From contig OU015541.1 of assembly GCA_907165065.1 (NCBI GenBank), forward strand, positions 4,402,001 to 4,466,000: a stretch of DNA of 64,000 nucleotides, in the 5' to 3' direction. Below the pieces are notes generated by a model, which made no database searches, was not told the DNA's origin, and worked only from the letters and a program-made list of their open reading frames with translations. The DNA is from Caprimulgus europaeus. Its lineage: Eukaryota > Chordata > Aves > Caprimulgiformes > Caprimulgidae. Within the stretch, counting starts at the first letter, position 1. Every line of letters begins with the position of its first letter. This document shows positions 9,796-23,650 of this stretch, piece after piece. Both the position numbers and the translations under genes were made by a program.

Positions 9796-12334
9796 TATTG
9801 ATAACCACCTTGCCCTTTTACAAGTGACAGGAAGGCCACAGACCCTTGGTTTATCAAAAGTCTCCCCAGACTTACTGATTTTAAGGCACTCTTCATACAA
9901 GCATGTGTTTAATCATCATTGTGCCATCACCTCAGAAACAAAGACTACCTGAATACCTAAAGTAGTCATCATCTAAAATGGTTGTATTCACAGTAGGTTT
10001 TACACTATAACAGCAATCTGAGAAGGAACTTATCAAAATAAGATAAACCAAGTTATTTCCTCCCCATCCTCCCAATGCACCCTCCTCAGCAGCTGAGGAG
10101 GAGATGCTCTTTCTAACAAGTCCTGTCCCTGGGATCTGCGATGCCACTGGGGATGCTCACACTTAGAGATTCAACAAGATAGCAGGGGAAGGGGGCAGGA
10201 TCTAAGATATGAAGCCCTATATGCTGTAATTTTTAATCATCACACATCAGAAAATTCTAAATAAATATCAATATAATTAAACTTTAGGCCCCTAGTATCT
10301 TATAGGCACTGCTGAAGGAGAATGAGGATTTCTCAGACTTGTGGCTTTTGCTGTTTTTATTGTTTATAGCAGCAATTCTTCTCATCACTTCACCATCGCC
10401 TTTCTTTCGCCCCCTCCTTTTGGTGGACATGGCTCTATCTACATTGAAATGCTCACATTAATATAACTCATTCCAGTCCAGATCTCAAAATAACTTACAC
10501 TGATACAAGCAGCAATATTAATAAATAAACACTCTTCTATCTAGCAAAAACGTGAGGTCCCGATCAGGCTTTCTTGTATTATTGACAATATGTGTTTTTC
10601 TTCTTTATGAGAAACAAAAAGTGTGTTTTCTTCTGCACAGATTGGTAAAGCATAAATAGAAGTTATATTCTGAGCTCTCTCTGCCTTTTGTGGCTCCCAG
10701 CTTGTTTGTATGCCTCCCAAATATTTTTTCCTCCTGAATATATCCAACAGTTTCAGCACCACAGCAGATACTCTAAATTGTGTGTATGTGCATGCTAAAT
10801 GCTGAGGCAGAACTCCTCAGAGAAAGCGCCAGTTACCTATTTAATATGAAGTCATTTTGCTGGAGCTGTCAGTCAGCATTTTTGGTCAAAAACCACCTGG
10901 AAGACAAAGCACTTTACAAGAGACAACTTTGATAGGCTATGGATTTGAATAGTAGAACTGAAAAGATAACAAAAGAAAACTTGGAGAGAAGGGAAAGAGT
11001 GGAAGAGATGTGCTCTTATAACAGATTATGACAAAATATCACACACACTCAAAGAGGTTCAGCATATTTCCAATTTAAAAAGGTAGTGAGAAATTGACAG
11101 TGTTTGTCTCCATACAACTTCAGTGAAGTTGAAGATGTGTATGAAATTGATTTGAATATCTGAATCACTGATTTTAGCTATAAGTGAGGATAATAATATG
11201 GTGTGGAGGAGTTCTACTAATAATATTACATGACTAAGTGAAATAAAGGCTAGAGAGAAAAGAAAGGGAACTATTTAGGAACACTACATGCATGGTCAGC
11301 TGAATAATATGGACTGATTGTAGGCCAAGAATAATAAAAACAAAGTCTTCCACACACGTATAATAGAAAGGAAGAGAAAAAGTAGAGTCACATGGGTTAA
11401 AATTTTGGTAACTACCATTAGTAGTTATCACCTGGCTCTGCTGTTCAACTGTTATATGCTATTTTTGGGTGTTGGTTAGGTTCTTGTATGAGCCCAGAGA
11501 GTTCTGAATACAGAGTAACTGCTGCCTTTTGTCAGTGGCTAGAAATACCTGAAATCCAAAGATTAATTTTTCGAGTTCATGCATTCATCTAAACAAGATT
11601 ATCTGTGGTTATCCTGTTAACGCTGGCCAATAGATCTGTGCTCTCACATCACCTAATCTGTTCCCAACTGCACACCTGCTTTCAAGTCAGACTGTAACTG
11701 TGCCTAGGACACATGTATAGGCACTAAATATATTGGTACATCCAAGACTGGTTAACCCCCAGGTAAAAAGTAACTCTGATAGCAGTGCACAGGTGTGTGG
11801 TTTTGATCTCTTCAAGAGAGAAATACTATGGGAGATATTGCTGCATCTCCTTCCGCTACAGGCAGACTTGTGGTTTCATACAGCTTATTTTAAGTGACAT
11901 TACTCCAATGATTCTGATCGTGCTAATCCATCAATAGAAACCAGCAAAATCATGTAACAGGTTTTATTGTAGCCTAGGAGGAAGCACAGGATTTAGATGG
12001 GACATTTTTATTAGAAGATTTTAACAACAAATACAAATTATATCTGGTGCAAGTTACAGGCTGAATCTGATAACCTCTACTTTACCTATCCAGGCATTTC
12101 AAAGGAATGGTCATTTACACAGCTGATCCTTAAGTATTTTATGAGAGATAAATCTAATAACCTTTCTGTGAAAACCTCAGCAGGATGCAGACACTACAAT
12201 AATCCATATGCAAGCTACCACATTGTATTGTACGCTGTCAGACAACTCAATTATTTTCTTCCAGATCTAACATAAGCTTCTGTTTAGTAAACATGATGAG
12301 AGTCAAACTTTTACATATATATATAAAGTGCTTA

Positions 12335-12486
12335 ATTTGCATGCAAAATTGCCGTAAGTATGTATGCAAATAGGAAAACTCATGCACAGATGACTAATTA
12401 AGTGCATTTATGTGAGAAATTACCCAATGCACGCATGGAATCTCAGTAATTGTACACACAACTCAGATGTGCGATTGCATATGCAT
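12335..12486. promoter_or_regulatory. Candidate enhancer: cluster of octamer/POU-type motifs
   Basis: Within about 150 nt there is ATTTGCAT overlapping ATGCAAAA (12335-12348, containing the 12-bp palindrome TTTGCATGCAAA), a perfect octamer ATGCAAAT (12364-12371), a homeodomain-type CTAATTAAG near 12393-12401, and TTGCATATGCAT (12475-12486). The last differs by one base from the palindromic POU dimer site known as MORE. The spacing is tight compared with the surrounding sequence. It lies about 8 kb upstream of the CDH4 ATG. Function is inference; AT-rich DNA yields such motifs by chance. Confidence 0.35.
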
Positions 12487-15400
12487 TTTGGACACATAAC
12501 TGATTGAAAAAATTGTTCCTCAGTACTGTGTTGGAATAACTGATGTGGAGCACACGATCAGAAATATGACAATTGAGAGGGCTTTTGGAAGAAACTGCAA
12601 AAGCTTGCGAGGAGCTTTACAGTAAGAACGGAATTTACCGCCTCCACCGTTACTGTTTCCCAATTTATTTATAATTGTAGTGTGCAAATCTATGGCTTGA
12701 AAAGAGCCATTTCTGTAAGTACTGTATAGAAATGCTGAGCAAAATCAAATTAGTGTGATGGCACAAGAGATAGTGTCATTAAACTTAAACCTGAAGTTTG
12801 TAGCCTACTGTTGCCTGCCCAGTATGCATTTTGGAAATAAATGAGAAATTTTACTCTATGTATCTTGATCAAGCACCCTTTCTTCTCATCCAAGGACGGT
12901 TTGTAGCATGATGGCACAATATCCCTTTGGAAGATTCAGTGAGATTTGGTGAGAAATAAGTACATATCTGTTTTAATTTTCCAGGCATTAAAGTTATTAT
13001 AGGCTCCTTTATCCCTGAACACTCATTAGTTCTCTGTATATCCCCAAAGTTAGAAAAGTTCAGGCTAACATTTTTAAAATTCAATACAGTAAACAACTTT
13101 TTTTCAATATGATACGATAAACGTCCCTGACACCAATGTCCTGCAAAGGAAAATACCTGTCTGTATTGTTTTGGTACTGGCTACTGAAAGCAGGGATACA
13201 GCCTCAGCCTGCTTTGTGCTGTTGTCCTACGTTCTTTTCTGTTCATTTTGTTTATAATCGAGTATAATAGCAGCTAGGGTAGGACCTTTTTATTTATTAC
13301 ATATGCACAACATATAACTTGAGGTCAAACATTTCAGTCAGCCACTAACACAGGCAGAAGTTACCCGTCTGCCTTTGTGGGCACAGTCAGATGAGGAACG
13401 CACACAAGGGGAGCGGGAGAAAAAGAGCCTGGAAAGGGATGTGCTGTGATGGGTTTGCTCAGAGCCAAAGTGCCATTCTGCTGGAGAGAAAGACTCAGCA
13501 GCATTGTGAGGCTCTGAACAAGAAAAGTCAGGGAGGAGAGAAAAGGGATGTTTTGGTTTGGTTTGACTAGAAACAAAGTTCCTCAGATTAGATTGCAGAA
13601 GGCAGCGTTTGAAGTAGACTTTTTGCCACTAAGTGGTGCTAGATACAGTACAGCATCTTTATCGTACCACGATTTACAAGGAGGAATAAACCAGAACACT
13701 GTCAAGCTGATTAGACTGATGTAGACACTTAACAAGTGCCCATTACGCTGATTTAATCCTTCTGCGGGACTGGATAAATCCAGGAGGAAGAACAGGCCAA
13801 TCCAAATGATTAAAGAAATCCAAAGATTGAGCCCTGGCATACAGCATCTGAAGTGGAGGATTACAGAAAACAATTTAATTTTTTTAAAAGCTTTGTCTGG
13901 CTTATTTTTGTTCCTTTTTAATTATTAGTATTGTTTTCTCCAAGTTTATGTGGCTTAGAATCTGAAATACTTACCAAAAAAAAACCCTGAAGAAAAAAAC
14001 CTAGGTTTAATTAATACTTGCAATTATTTCAGAGCTAGTTACCTTATTTTAAAACAGATTCCCTATTTTACATTAATTGACAAAAAAAATAGAACGTGTT
14101 CTTTCTGGATTACATATCTACATGTACATTTACTCCCGTCGTCTTCCAAAAAAGATGCAACTGAAAAATAGGATGTAAATTTGGAAGGAGAGTGCAAGCT
14201 TGCAGCTTCTGCTGCCCTCAGTCCCAGGAGAAGTGTCAGTACAGCAGGCAGAGGAGCTCTTTTGACATTTTGACACCCATGTGAGCTCTTGCCCCAAGCA
14301 AGGATCCTGCCTGGTCTGTTGGTGCATTTCTCAGCTCATGATGGAGCAAATTCAGTGCTTGGTGTTTAGACACGTGTAGATGGCGTGTCTACAGCCAGGC
14401 CCAGACACAGTCTGGGAATCGGCATTTTTATTCAGGTCAAAGGACTCTGAAACATTGCCTCACGCTGAAACCCACTGAATATTTGTCTACATGAGTTGCT
14501 TTGCTGGGCAAAATGCCTTTAAAAAAAGAGGTGGAACTTCTGGGAAGAGAACTGGTGCCTTTTGTGGACTGTATTTGTGTGCAAGGTGCTGGTTTATTCA
14601 CAATATTCCCAGAGAAGGGATTTAAATCAAGAGTCAAAAGCCAAAAGGGTATCAGAGCTGTACAGGAACTGATTACTACTATAAATTTTGCTGAAACAAG
14701 CTGATGCATTTCTGATTCTTTGGTCCTTTTCTGATAAAAATATTCAGAAGATGCCAGTGTTAACTCACAACATTGACTTCTCTGTATTTTTTATTTTTGC
14801 TCTATGAGATTATTTTTAGCTGCTGTGTATTAGCTCTGCTTCTGAAAAATATTGATATGTAGAGGTAGCAGCTTCTTCTTGAAAATAGCAAATGATTTAT
14901 TGACAGAAATGCAATGATACACATATACCCATAAAATTAATGTTCCCCCCACCACTGTTTTTGAATGAAGTTAGAGACAGATGCTAGAAACAGATGTGAG
15001 TTTCTCAGGACAGAAAGAAATATCCTAAGTAAATCAGTTTTATATCAGAAAATCTGATAGAAATTAGTATAACAGCTGAAAAATAAGTAAACTTATAAAA
15101 GAAGAGGGAACCCTTTTCATTTTTAGAGGAAATGGCAACACCCAATGTAACTGTATATCAGTTAGTTATACTATAGCATAATTTCTGAGCCCCAAACAGT
15201 AGATAGATGAAAGCACATAATAAGAAACAGTAGCTGTCCAAAATGTCTTCTGGAGAGAGCCGTTGAAATGCAAAATTGAAGTGTCACAAACAGAGTCAGC
15301 CACAGATCTAGAAACAATGTGATTCTTCTGACATTTACTTCTTTTCCATGCACCACCAAAATATGAGCAAATCAGGAATTCACATAAAGCAGCAATCTAA

Positions 15401-17654
15401 CAGGTAAATGTTAGGTGATCCTAGAAATTATTCTCCATTCTTACTAAGCTTTTGACATCTTAAAGTAATAAGCTATGCCAAACAAGGAAAAACATGAAAG
15501 CTAAAAAAAAATTTTAAAAAAAATCCTGGATCAAGTATCTGAATTAGTTACAATGCTATTTCCAAATTTTTGAAATGTTTCATTTACACCTTTTAGACAT
15601 CTATTTATATATTTTAAAATAAATTTATAGTGGTCTAAAATTTCTGACATCATCGTCTCTGAGTATGTAAAGTTCAAGGGGTGACAACATTCAATTTATG
15701 GCTTCTGGAGCTTTGTCCTGGCTGTGCACAGCCTGGGGCAGATGCTGCTTCCACTGACCCCTGAGGAAACACGGAGATGTTCCAAAGCAATGGTCCCACC
15801 TGTCCAGCTGCCTTGTACTGGGCAATTCATCTAGAATTCTTTCCCACATGCCTGGTTCACCTTGTTCCTGAGTTTCAAGGAATTTCAAGATATTTTATGA
15901 GTCTTTTCATTTAGGAGACAGGAGTTGCACACTAGTGCATTGGACTGTGAACATTTTCAGGAATGTTTTGTCTTTGGTAATTACTCAAAAAAATCAAATA
16001 CGACTACTTATATTTAAAGAACAAACATGGCATAAAGAAAATTCTGGCATCATGGCTTTGTATTACTTAGAGACTAAGATATTACTTCTCAGTGTTTTCC
16101 TCACTTACTAAAAACTTTTTAAAATATTAGATGTGATTCCTACAGTGGAAGAAATGGATAAGGAACTTGAAAGCTCCAGTTTAAATTTGCAAGAAGCTTG
16201 TTGATAAGAAAAACAAGGATAATGGATTTGGAATATAAATGAAGCACTGGGTAGGTTTTCCCACTGTAGAATGTGTACATCTTATATGTATGTTAATCTG
16301 CAAACTACAGACCAAATATTGATTAAAATTTGAAATGAAATATAAAATGTCATTTATGCCAAGTGTCATAAGCAACCCAATATCCTTTCATCACTCAGTT
16401 TATGAAGAATGGAGACAATAGCATTCCCCTACAAGAAGTTAAAAAGTAGAATCAATATCATAAGAGGAACTTCTAGATGCATATATTTAGCTGAATTTCT
16501 GGCAATATAAAGGGGAAATGTTTCTGTTGGGCTCACTGCCTAGGGCTTTAAATTGCTGTATACTATCATGCAGTATGGACTATATTAATTATCTAATTTA
16601 GACATTCATATGGTCATCAGGCAAGTGGGGACCTGGAGAGAAATCCCTAATTAAGACTTTGGAGTTTGATAAGAGGCTGTTACTGCATAGTGCTAAAATA
16701 TTATTTTTGTCTTATCTTATGACTGTGTCAGGGCAGATTAAGTTAAATGCTACCTACATGCATAATCAGATGACATATCTCTGGCAAGGCCCACAGATAA
16801 CAGTCTGCAAATGCACATTTATTATTTTACAGTTCAGACTGTTAAAAGGAGAACAAAGCTTGTAGATCCAGAACTACAGCAAATCCACCTCAGCTGTGTC
16901 TGGCGTGTCTCACCACCGGTATTTTTCCTTGGGACCTGGGGACAGAGTATTTGGTCTGTGATGACAGTTACAACAGCTGGAAAGCAGCTCCTGCTCACAG
17001 CACCTGGAACCATTCTGCTGGCTCTGTATTGCTGAACTCTCCAGGCGTTCCCTTTCTGCTCCCTGACATGCTTTTTATGCAATAAACCATCAGTAGGTGG
17101 ATTAAAGCCATCAGAAATTCAACTACACAAAAGGAATCCCTATCTGATTGCTCAGGTTAACCTTCATTACCTTCACAAAGGGGAGAACAGGGCAGGGAAC
17201 TGGCCATTCAGCTTTCAAAGCTCCACATTTTGTTCCATTCAGATTACAATCCACATTTTTTGGCATTATGAGTTTGTTGTGAATGCTGAATATGTAGTGC
17301 AAAAATACCAGCTCTGAAGATCTTTTTTTTTTTCTTGACAAGCTTTCTGGAAAAAGTCAGAGCTGCTCTATTTTTTTCACTCAGTCTTCCCATCCTTCCT
17401 CTCAACTGCAGCAACAATAGTGTTCATTTAAGGATCTCTTTCCTCATTAGATGCTTTGACTTCTGAAAAACAATGGCCAGCTCGACCACCAAAGCAAAAG
17501 AAAGTTAATTCAGGGAACAAAACATACATGACAATTGTTTTTTATTTTATCCTCTTGGCATGATCCAACACCGTTGATATCAATGGCAAAACTCCTGCTA
17601 TATTTTCCAGTATTGCAGCTTAGCTGCTACTGGAAAAAGAAACATTTACAATGT

Positions 17655-17740
17655 TTTATATATATGTATTCATATAAATAAATACATACGTATATATATA
17701 AATATATGTAATACATACACATGTATACATACACACTGAA
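17655..17740. repeat. AT-rich low-complexity tract (TATATA/ATACAT)
   Basis: The tract alternates TATATA, AAATA and ATACAT runs with no fixed unit. It can form local hairpins but has no other visible role. Confidence 0.85.
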
Positions 17741-18403
17741 TTTAACTGCAATTATCATTTGGTATTATTCAAAGCTCACAGCGTAAAACTTCCATGACCT
17801 TCTACCTGGATAATATATTTTTTCATTTTCTGTTATTTACAAGTATGCATAATACAAACTGACAAGTGCTATAGCTGAGGAAAAGAGGCGAGAAACAAGG
17901 ACCAAAGGTCTTTGCTAAGTAGCGGGATGAAAGCTGGCTTAGTGTAATTTTGCAGGAGGAATTCAGCTTTACAGATTTCCACACGAGAAATGTGGATATT
18001 GATGGGGGTTTGCAAACAGCAAGCTCAATAACAGTCCTATTCAATTAAAAGTACATAAAGTATTAATGTATTGTACCCCAGTTTATGTTTAAGGGGCTGT
18101 AGAGACTAATGCCTCAATCACAGGAAAAAAGCCCATTGAGTTACTCCTGTGCTCAAACCCCATATTTGTAGGTGGCATCCATTACCACACAGCACTTCAT
18201 TAACATGCAAAATGTTCCTACATATTTCCCAAAACACTGATTAGGCGAGAGATTTAGGAGACTTGAGTTTAACCAGCCACTCTTTCCCAGAAGCCTGGAG
18301 AAATCTGAGATCTGTCTTCTCAGCTCAGTAGTTTGCTTCTCCACGTACAAATGGGGATCGCAGCGCTGTGAGGTGGCATCAGGATAAATCCATCAGATTC
18401 TGA

Positions 18404-18486
18404 AGGACTGGATGCTACCATAACGAGGAGCAATGAGGACTGGATGCTTCCATAATGAGGATCAATGAGGACTGGAGCTATCAATG
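18404..18486. repeat. 32-bp tandem duplication, about 2.5 copies
   Basis: The unit starts AGGACTGGATGCT and ends GGAGCAATG or GGATCAATG. Copies lie at 18404-18435 and 18436-18467, with three substitutions between them, and a partial third copy follows from 18468. It looks like a local replication-slippage duplication. Confidence 0.9.
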
Positions 18487-21400
18487 TGTGCCAGAAAAAC
18501 AGCTCTGCGCCCTGAGAGCTTGGTAAAAATGGAAGATTAATTGGAAGCACAACAGAAGAATGTTCAGAAGATACACATACCTGGTTGAGGCATAAGTCAT
18601 TAGCTTTCACAGGGTGATGGCCTGAACATGAAAAAAGACTTGGCCACAACAACTGATATATATCTAATTTCCAAGTTTGAAGGAAAAGAAAAAAAAAACT
18701 CAACCACTTAGGGAAACTTTATAACCCCTCTGCAGCTTGTTTAACCTGATCGCTACATGTCTGCAGAAATGGGCAGTGGAATGAACATGACCCAACAAAG
18801 ACTATGAGGGTTTGATTAATGGAGTAAAATAGTCATGCAGAAAATCTGAAGAGAAATGCAAACTTTTAATAACATTTTCAAATTATTTAATGATACAATC
18901 AGGCCTGACCTTGTTCGATATGAAACTTTGTTACAGCTGGGAATGCTAATAAAGAGTTCCAAATGCATCATAAATTACTGGTTTCTTCAATGATGCATGG
19001 GCCTGTCCTGCTGTGGCCGACTGCAATTTTAATATTTTCTTAAGAAATGAAGAAATGAAGAATTAGCAAATAATGGCATGATCCTGAAATTACTATTCTA
19101 AGGATCACAATTTATTCATTGGCTAAGAAGGATAAAGACATTACTCACTTCCCACAGATAAATGATGCAGCCAGTCCTTTTCTTGTAGAAACAAACCCTA
19201 AATGCTTATTTTTGAACAGATCCATTAATAACCAATTCATCTGACCTACCTTTCTGCAACATGACAGGTCTGACAGTCAATGAAGGAATTACTATGTGTA
19301 ACTGGCAATTTTACCATCAGAAGCATTATTTTGTATACAACTAGCACCTTGTAACAACTTAAAAATGGTATTCACTGTTTGAAAAGGGTAAAATAAAAAC
19401 ACTTGCAATATTGACTGACACAGATCCTTATTTGGAACTTAATATTTAACAACAAAAGAGGAAAAATGAGTGGACTATTTGAATGGCTAGAGAAATCAGG
19501 GGAACTGAGAGGTCACTGTACATTTAGTTTAACAATACATGTTGTAAACGATATGTGGAAACACATATTTTGGAATTAAGAACAGAGTACTGCTGGAAGT
19601 TTGGTGGTCTTCTGTAATCTTCTGGTTCAATCAACTGGTTCAATAGTCCAGGTTAATGGTTTTGTTGATTTCACTATGATTGGATTGAAATATAATTTTC
19701 TTTGCTTAATTGCTTCTCAAAGCATCATAAAAAACTGCACAGCGGTAGTGCTGGGGATGAGACAGTGGCCTGGGAAACATTGCACTTCATGGATGAACAT
19801 GCCTGTCTTCACTGAGGTCTGAAGGTCCATGTTGTGCATTGTATACCAAAGAGGAACTGCTTGCTTTCAGTACTGAATAACAACAGGACAGTCCTCGAAA
19901 TAAAGCTAATAAACATTCTACAGCAATTAAAAAAAAACAAAACCAAAAACATTTTGTCATATAATTTTCATCTAATGAAAAATACTCAATTAATGAACAT
20001 TTCAATATAAATTCAGTTATCATTATGAACATCACAATGAACCTTTCTTACTCTCCCTTTTTATTTTTCTAGATCTCCCTTTTTTGTAACCTCTTCTACA
20101 GTCTTTTGAATCTGTACCAGATTCATTCTAAAAACATTTAATGTAAATAAAACACACATGAGACAGTTCAGCTTTTTTCTAGGAGAGCCATCCAAAGCTT
20201 TTCTTGCCAAGAGGAAACAATACTGTGCAATATTGTGCAGAAGTCTATAATTTGCTCTATAGTAACCTCAGTTTGCTTTATTTTTTTTATTTCTTCTGGC
20301 CATGAGACACATTGGGAGTTTTCATGGGCAACCCATTGCCCAGAACTAATTGGTTGGAAATCACAGTAAGAGAAGAGTTTAATTGTTTTCAACCATAATA
20401 TTAAACAATTATTTAGCAAAGGGAAAAAATAATGCAGAGTGTTTATTAATTGAAAAAAAAAACATTTGGAACACATGAAATATGGTGAAACAAACCATTA
20501 GTCCCATTATGCCACTTCTGTGAACATTGTTATGCTGCCTTTAATGAACTCACATTTGAAAGCTCTATTTTATATTGGGCAATGGTTCAAAACCCAGAGA
20601 CACATCAGTCCCGAGCACTAACTCACAGAGAAGTGCTAGACTGTAACTGACTGACAGCGCTTCCCACAGCAATCTGGGTTTACCTTCAAGAGCTCCTCTT
20701 CAGCTCTGCTTCAAATCAAACTTCATTTAACTAAGGAAATCTAGCAAGGTCACAATGCAAGATCGTCTGCCTGCAGACAGCAGCCATCCTTTAGTCTATT
20801 ATACAATCACACATATGAGATTTTAAGAACAAAAATACCAGATACCTTCTGTAGCAACAACCTTATCAGACAGAATTGCCACAAAATCCCAAATGTCGAA
20901 TTTGCAACTACTAAGCCATGAGGTAATCTGTTTGTGAAGACTACTACTTGGAAATGTGACTATGAACTTGCATTTATCTTGGTGCAGAACTATAACTGGA
21001 AGAACTAATATAACAGAAAGTACAGCTGGACAGTGCACTGTCAGTTACAGAGCTGAGAATTAAAGCTACAGAAAGAGAAAAAAAAAGTATTTTGGTGAGA
21101 AAGTAATCTCTAGAGTTACAATTAAGATTAAATTTGTTGCCTCTGCTTAACATCTGGTTTATATTTATTCATTCTGATAAAATATTATATCCTGAATCCA
21201 AAGCTTTAGCTTCCAAAGTTGCAGAATAAATGTTAATTAAATATTTGATATGAAGTCTTTAAAAAACCCACTGAAATTATTCTGTTTACTTAAAATAGGA
21301 CCTAACAAAACACAAAGGCTGACATCTGATTCCATAATGAAGTCTTTCAGTTCTCTTGAACTCTTTGCATTTAATGTGAAATATAAAGAACTAACTTTTA

Positions 21401-23613
21401 TATTTGTTTCCCTCTGGTATAAACAGACTGTGTAACGAGCTGCTGTGTGATATGAACTGAATGTCACTCAGAAGGCAACACATTCACAGCTCACTGGTGG
21501 CTTTACCCCTCTTAATCGTCACCTTACATCTGAGATGTTCTTTCCCTTTTTCATGGATGCTCATTATGTATCTGTTATTCATTCACTTTGCTGGGTTCAA
21601 ATAAGTATGGACTTCTAGATATGACATAATCTACCAGAAACTACTAGAGAAGTGAATGTTATTTGCTGAAAAGCCTCATGCTCCTGAACAGCTTGTCAGT
21701 CTCCTAGCTCCTCAGAGGTCTGTTTCCCCATTAGTGCACATTTCCCCAGTTGAAGATTTAAGGATTTTTTTTCCCACTGTCACAATAAAAAAAAAGGAAA
21801 AGGAAGCAGGTGGTGTCATTTCTAAAGTCCAAGTGTTTTTAATGATCATTCTGTATTTCTTCAAGTGCTGAAATTTCAATTCCGATTAAAATGAAAAAAT
21901 GACAAGCCATTTACAGACAGACCTCCGTTCTCCAAACATTCTGCTCTGAATACACAATATGTTTTCCTATATAATGCATGCACCATATTTCAATATTAAT
22001 TATATGCAGGTCTCTTTTGGGTCACATGCTAATTATATCTATTTAGAATTTATCATGCTACTTCCAATAATGTGCTGTCATTGTGTCCTGTTGTTTTTCC
22101 TTGCCCGAGGCAGAAGCAAGCTACAATAAACCTGAGAATATTGGCAAGAAACATTCATTTTAAAACATATGGGGGAAAACCTGCACTAAGGGGCCTGTCC
22201 AATGCTCATTGAAATCAACAGGAATCATTATATTAACCTCAAGGGAAAATGGTTTGAACCTGTGAAATGTCTACAGTTCTATATGACGAGCTGTGTGCAT
22301 CTCTACAATATAATGAAATGGTTCTGCTATAACCATCTGTAAATAATCAAGGAAGCATTCAGCATTATGCCAGAGAGGATATGCAAAGAGGAATTTGAGC
22401 TTTTCTGTTTCTGAGATGGTTAAACTGGTACTACATAGCCACAAGATAAAGAAGAATCAAACCCTCTGTTCCAAACCATTTCCAATGTAACTGTTTCACA
22501 TGGTAATGTATAGCATCTTGTGATCACTGGATCTGTTATCAGGCAAGAACAGTGGTGGGGGTTTATGACTAAGCACTGTATGCTCTTGGATTCAGATATG
22601 TCACATTTTTTAAATGTTCCTGTATTACAAGCACTAAGAATATCAGTATATTTGCCAAACTTACAGACTATGTTTATAATTCCTTTTTATAATGACTGGC
22701 ATACGTCGGTCTGCATTTACCAAGCCATGGCATCTTCTCTGTATGAGGGATACTTAAAAGTTCTCTGCACAAGTCACAACCAAATTTAAATGGTGCTCCT
22801 TTCGTGCCACCAGCTGATGAACACAGACCCAAATTTTCAGCAGAAAACCTCACTGCATATATACGATTATTAATGCTGCAAGATTAAGATAAGATTTGCA
22901 TCTGATTTCAAGAAGTAGGTGCCTGCAGGACTAAACATAGATAACACACAGAAAAAATGCAGGCACTGAAGATAAGCATCTTGGACAAAATTCTGCCCCT
23001 CAAGTTTCCTAGCCTTCTAAATTGTTAGTGCTACATTAGTAGTCAGCAGTGACACAAATCAGAGTTGCTGACTAAGTCCAATATGCACAAGACTACCTCA
23101 TCCAGATTTTCATGCATCCTTTTAACCCATCTACGGCTGCTGTCAGTCCTTTTACCTCCTGTGCCTTTCTGGCTTACAGACACATCAGGACTGTTTTAAA
23201 CACGTCACTACTCTCTACTTTAGTGGTGTCTATAAGTAGCCTGATGCCTAGAAATAAAACTCACCAGATACAAACATGAAATGGCATTTACATGTCTGTA
23301 TCTCACTGTGTTGGTTTTAATCTATAATGAGATGTTTTCAGAATAAGAAGAAAAATGTTAACATTTAGCCCACTAACTGTAGGTTTTGCTGATAGGTCTC
23401 AGCAGAGAAGAAACTGATATTCAGGTACAGAAAATGAATTATCTGAAGCCAAATGTAATTTTATTTTGGTGGGCCAACAATCAATAGAGCTAATGCACAG
23501 TCATTTCAGTAATTGCCACAGCTTCATGACAAATACTTACTAGAAACTCATGGCTAGGTAGTCTCTCTCTCAGCATCCTGTATTACAGAGGTGCTCAGGA
23601 CAAGAAGCAGTAT

Positions 23614-23650
23614 GAGTATATGTTAGCTCATTTGAGTATATGTTAGCTCA
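23614..23650. repeat. Short tandem duplication (20-bp period)
   Basis: The 17-nt string GAGTATATGTTAGCTCA occurs exactly at 23614-23630 and again at 23634-23650, separated by TTT. The copies are identical, so the duplication is recent. Confidence 0.95.

Noticed and set aside
9551..9900. F/L/S-rich membrane-like frames on minus (also 26879-27208)
   Set aside because: They are translations of (TTTTC)n microsatellites.
17655..17740. Origin or matrix-attachment element in the TATATA tract
   Set aside because: Low-complexity AT sequence alone does not support either call.
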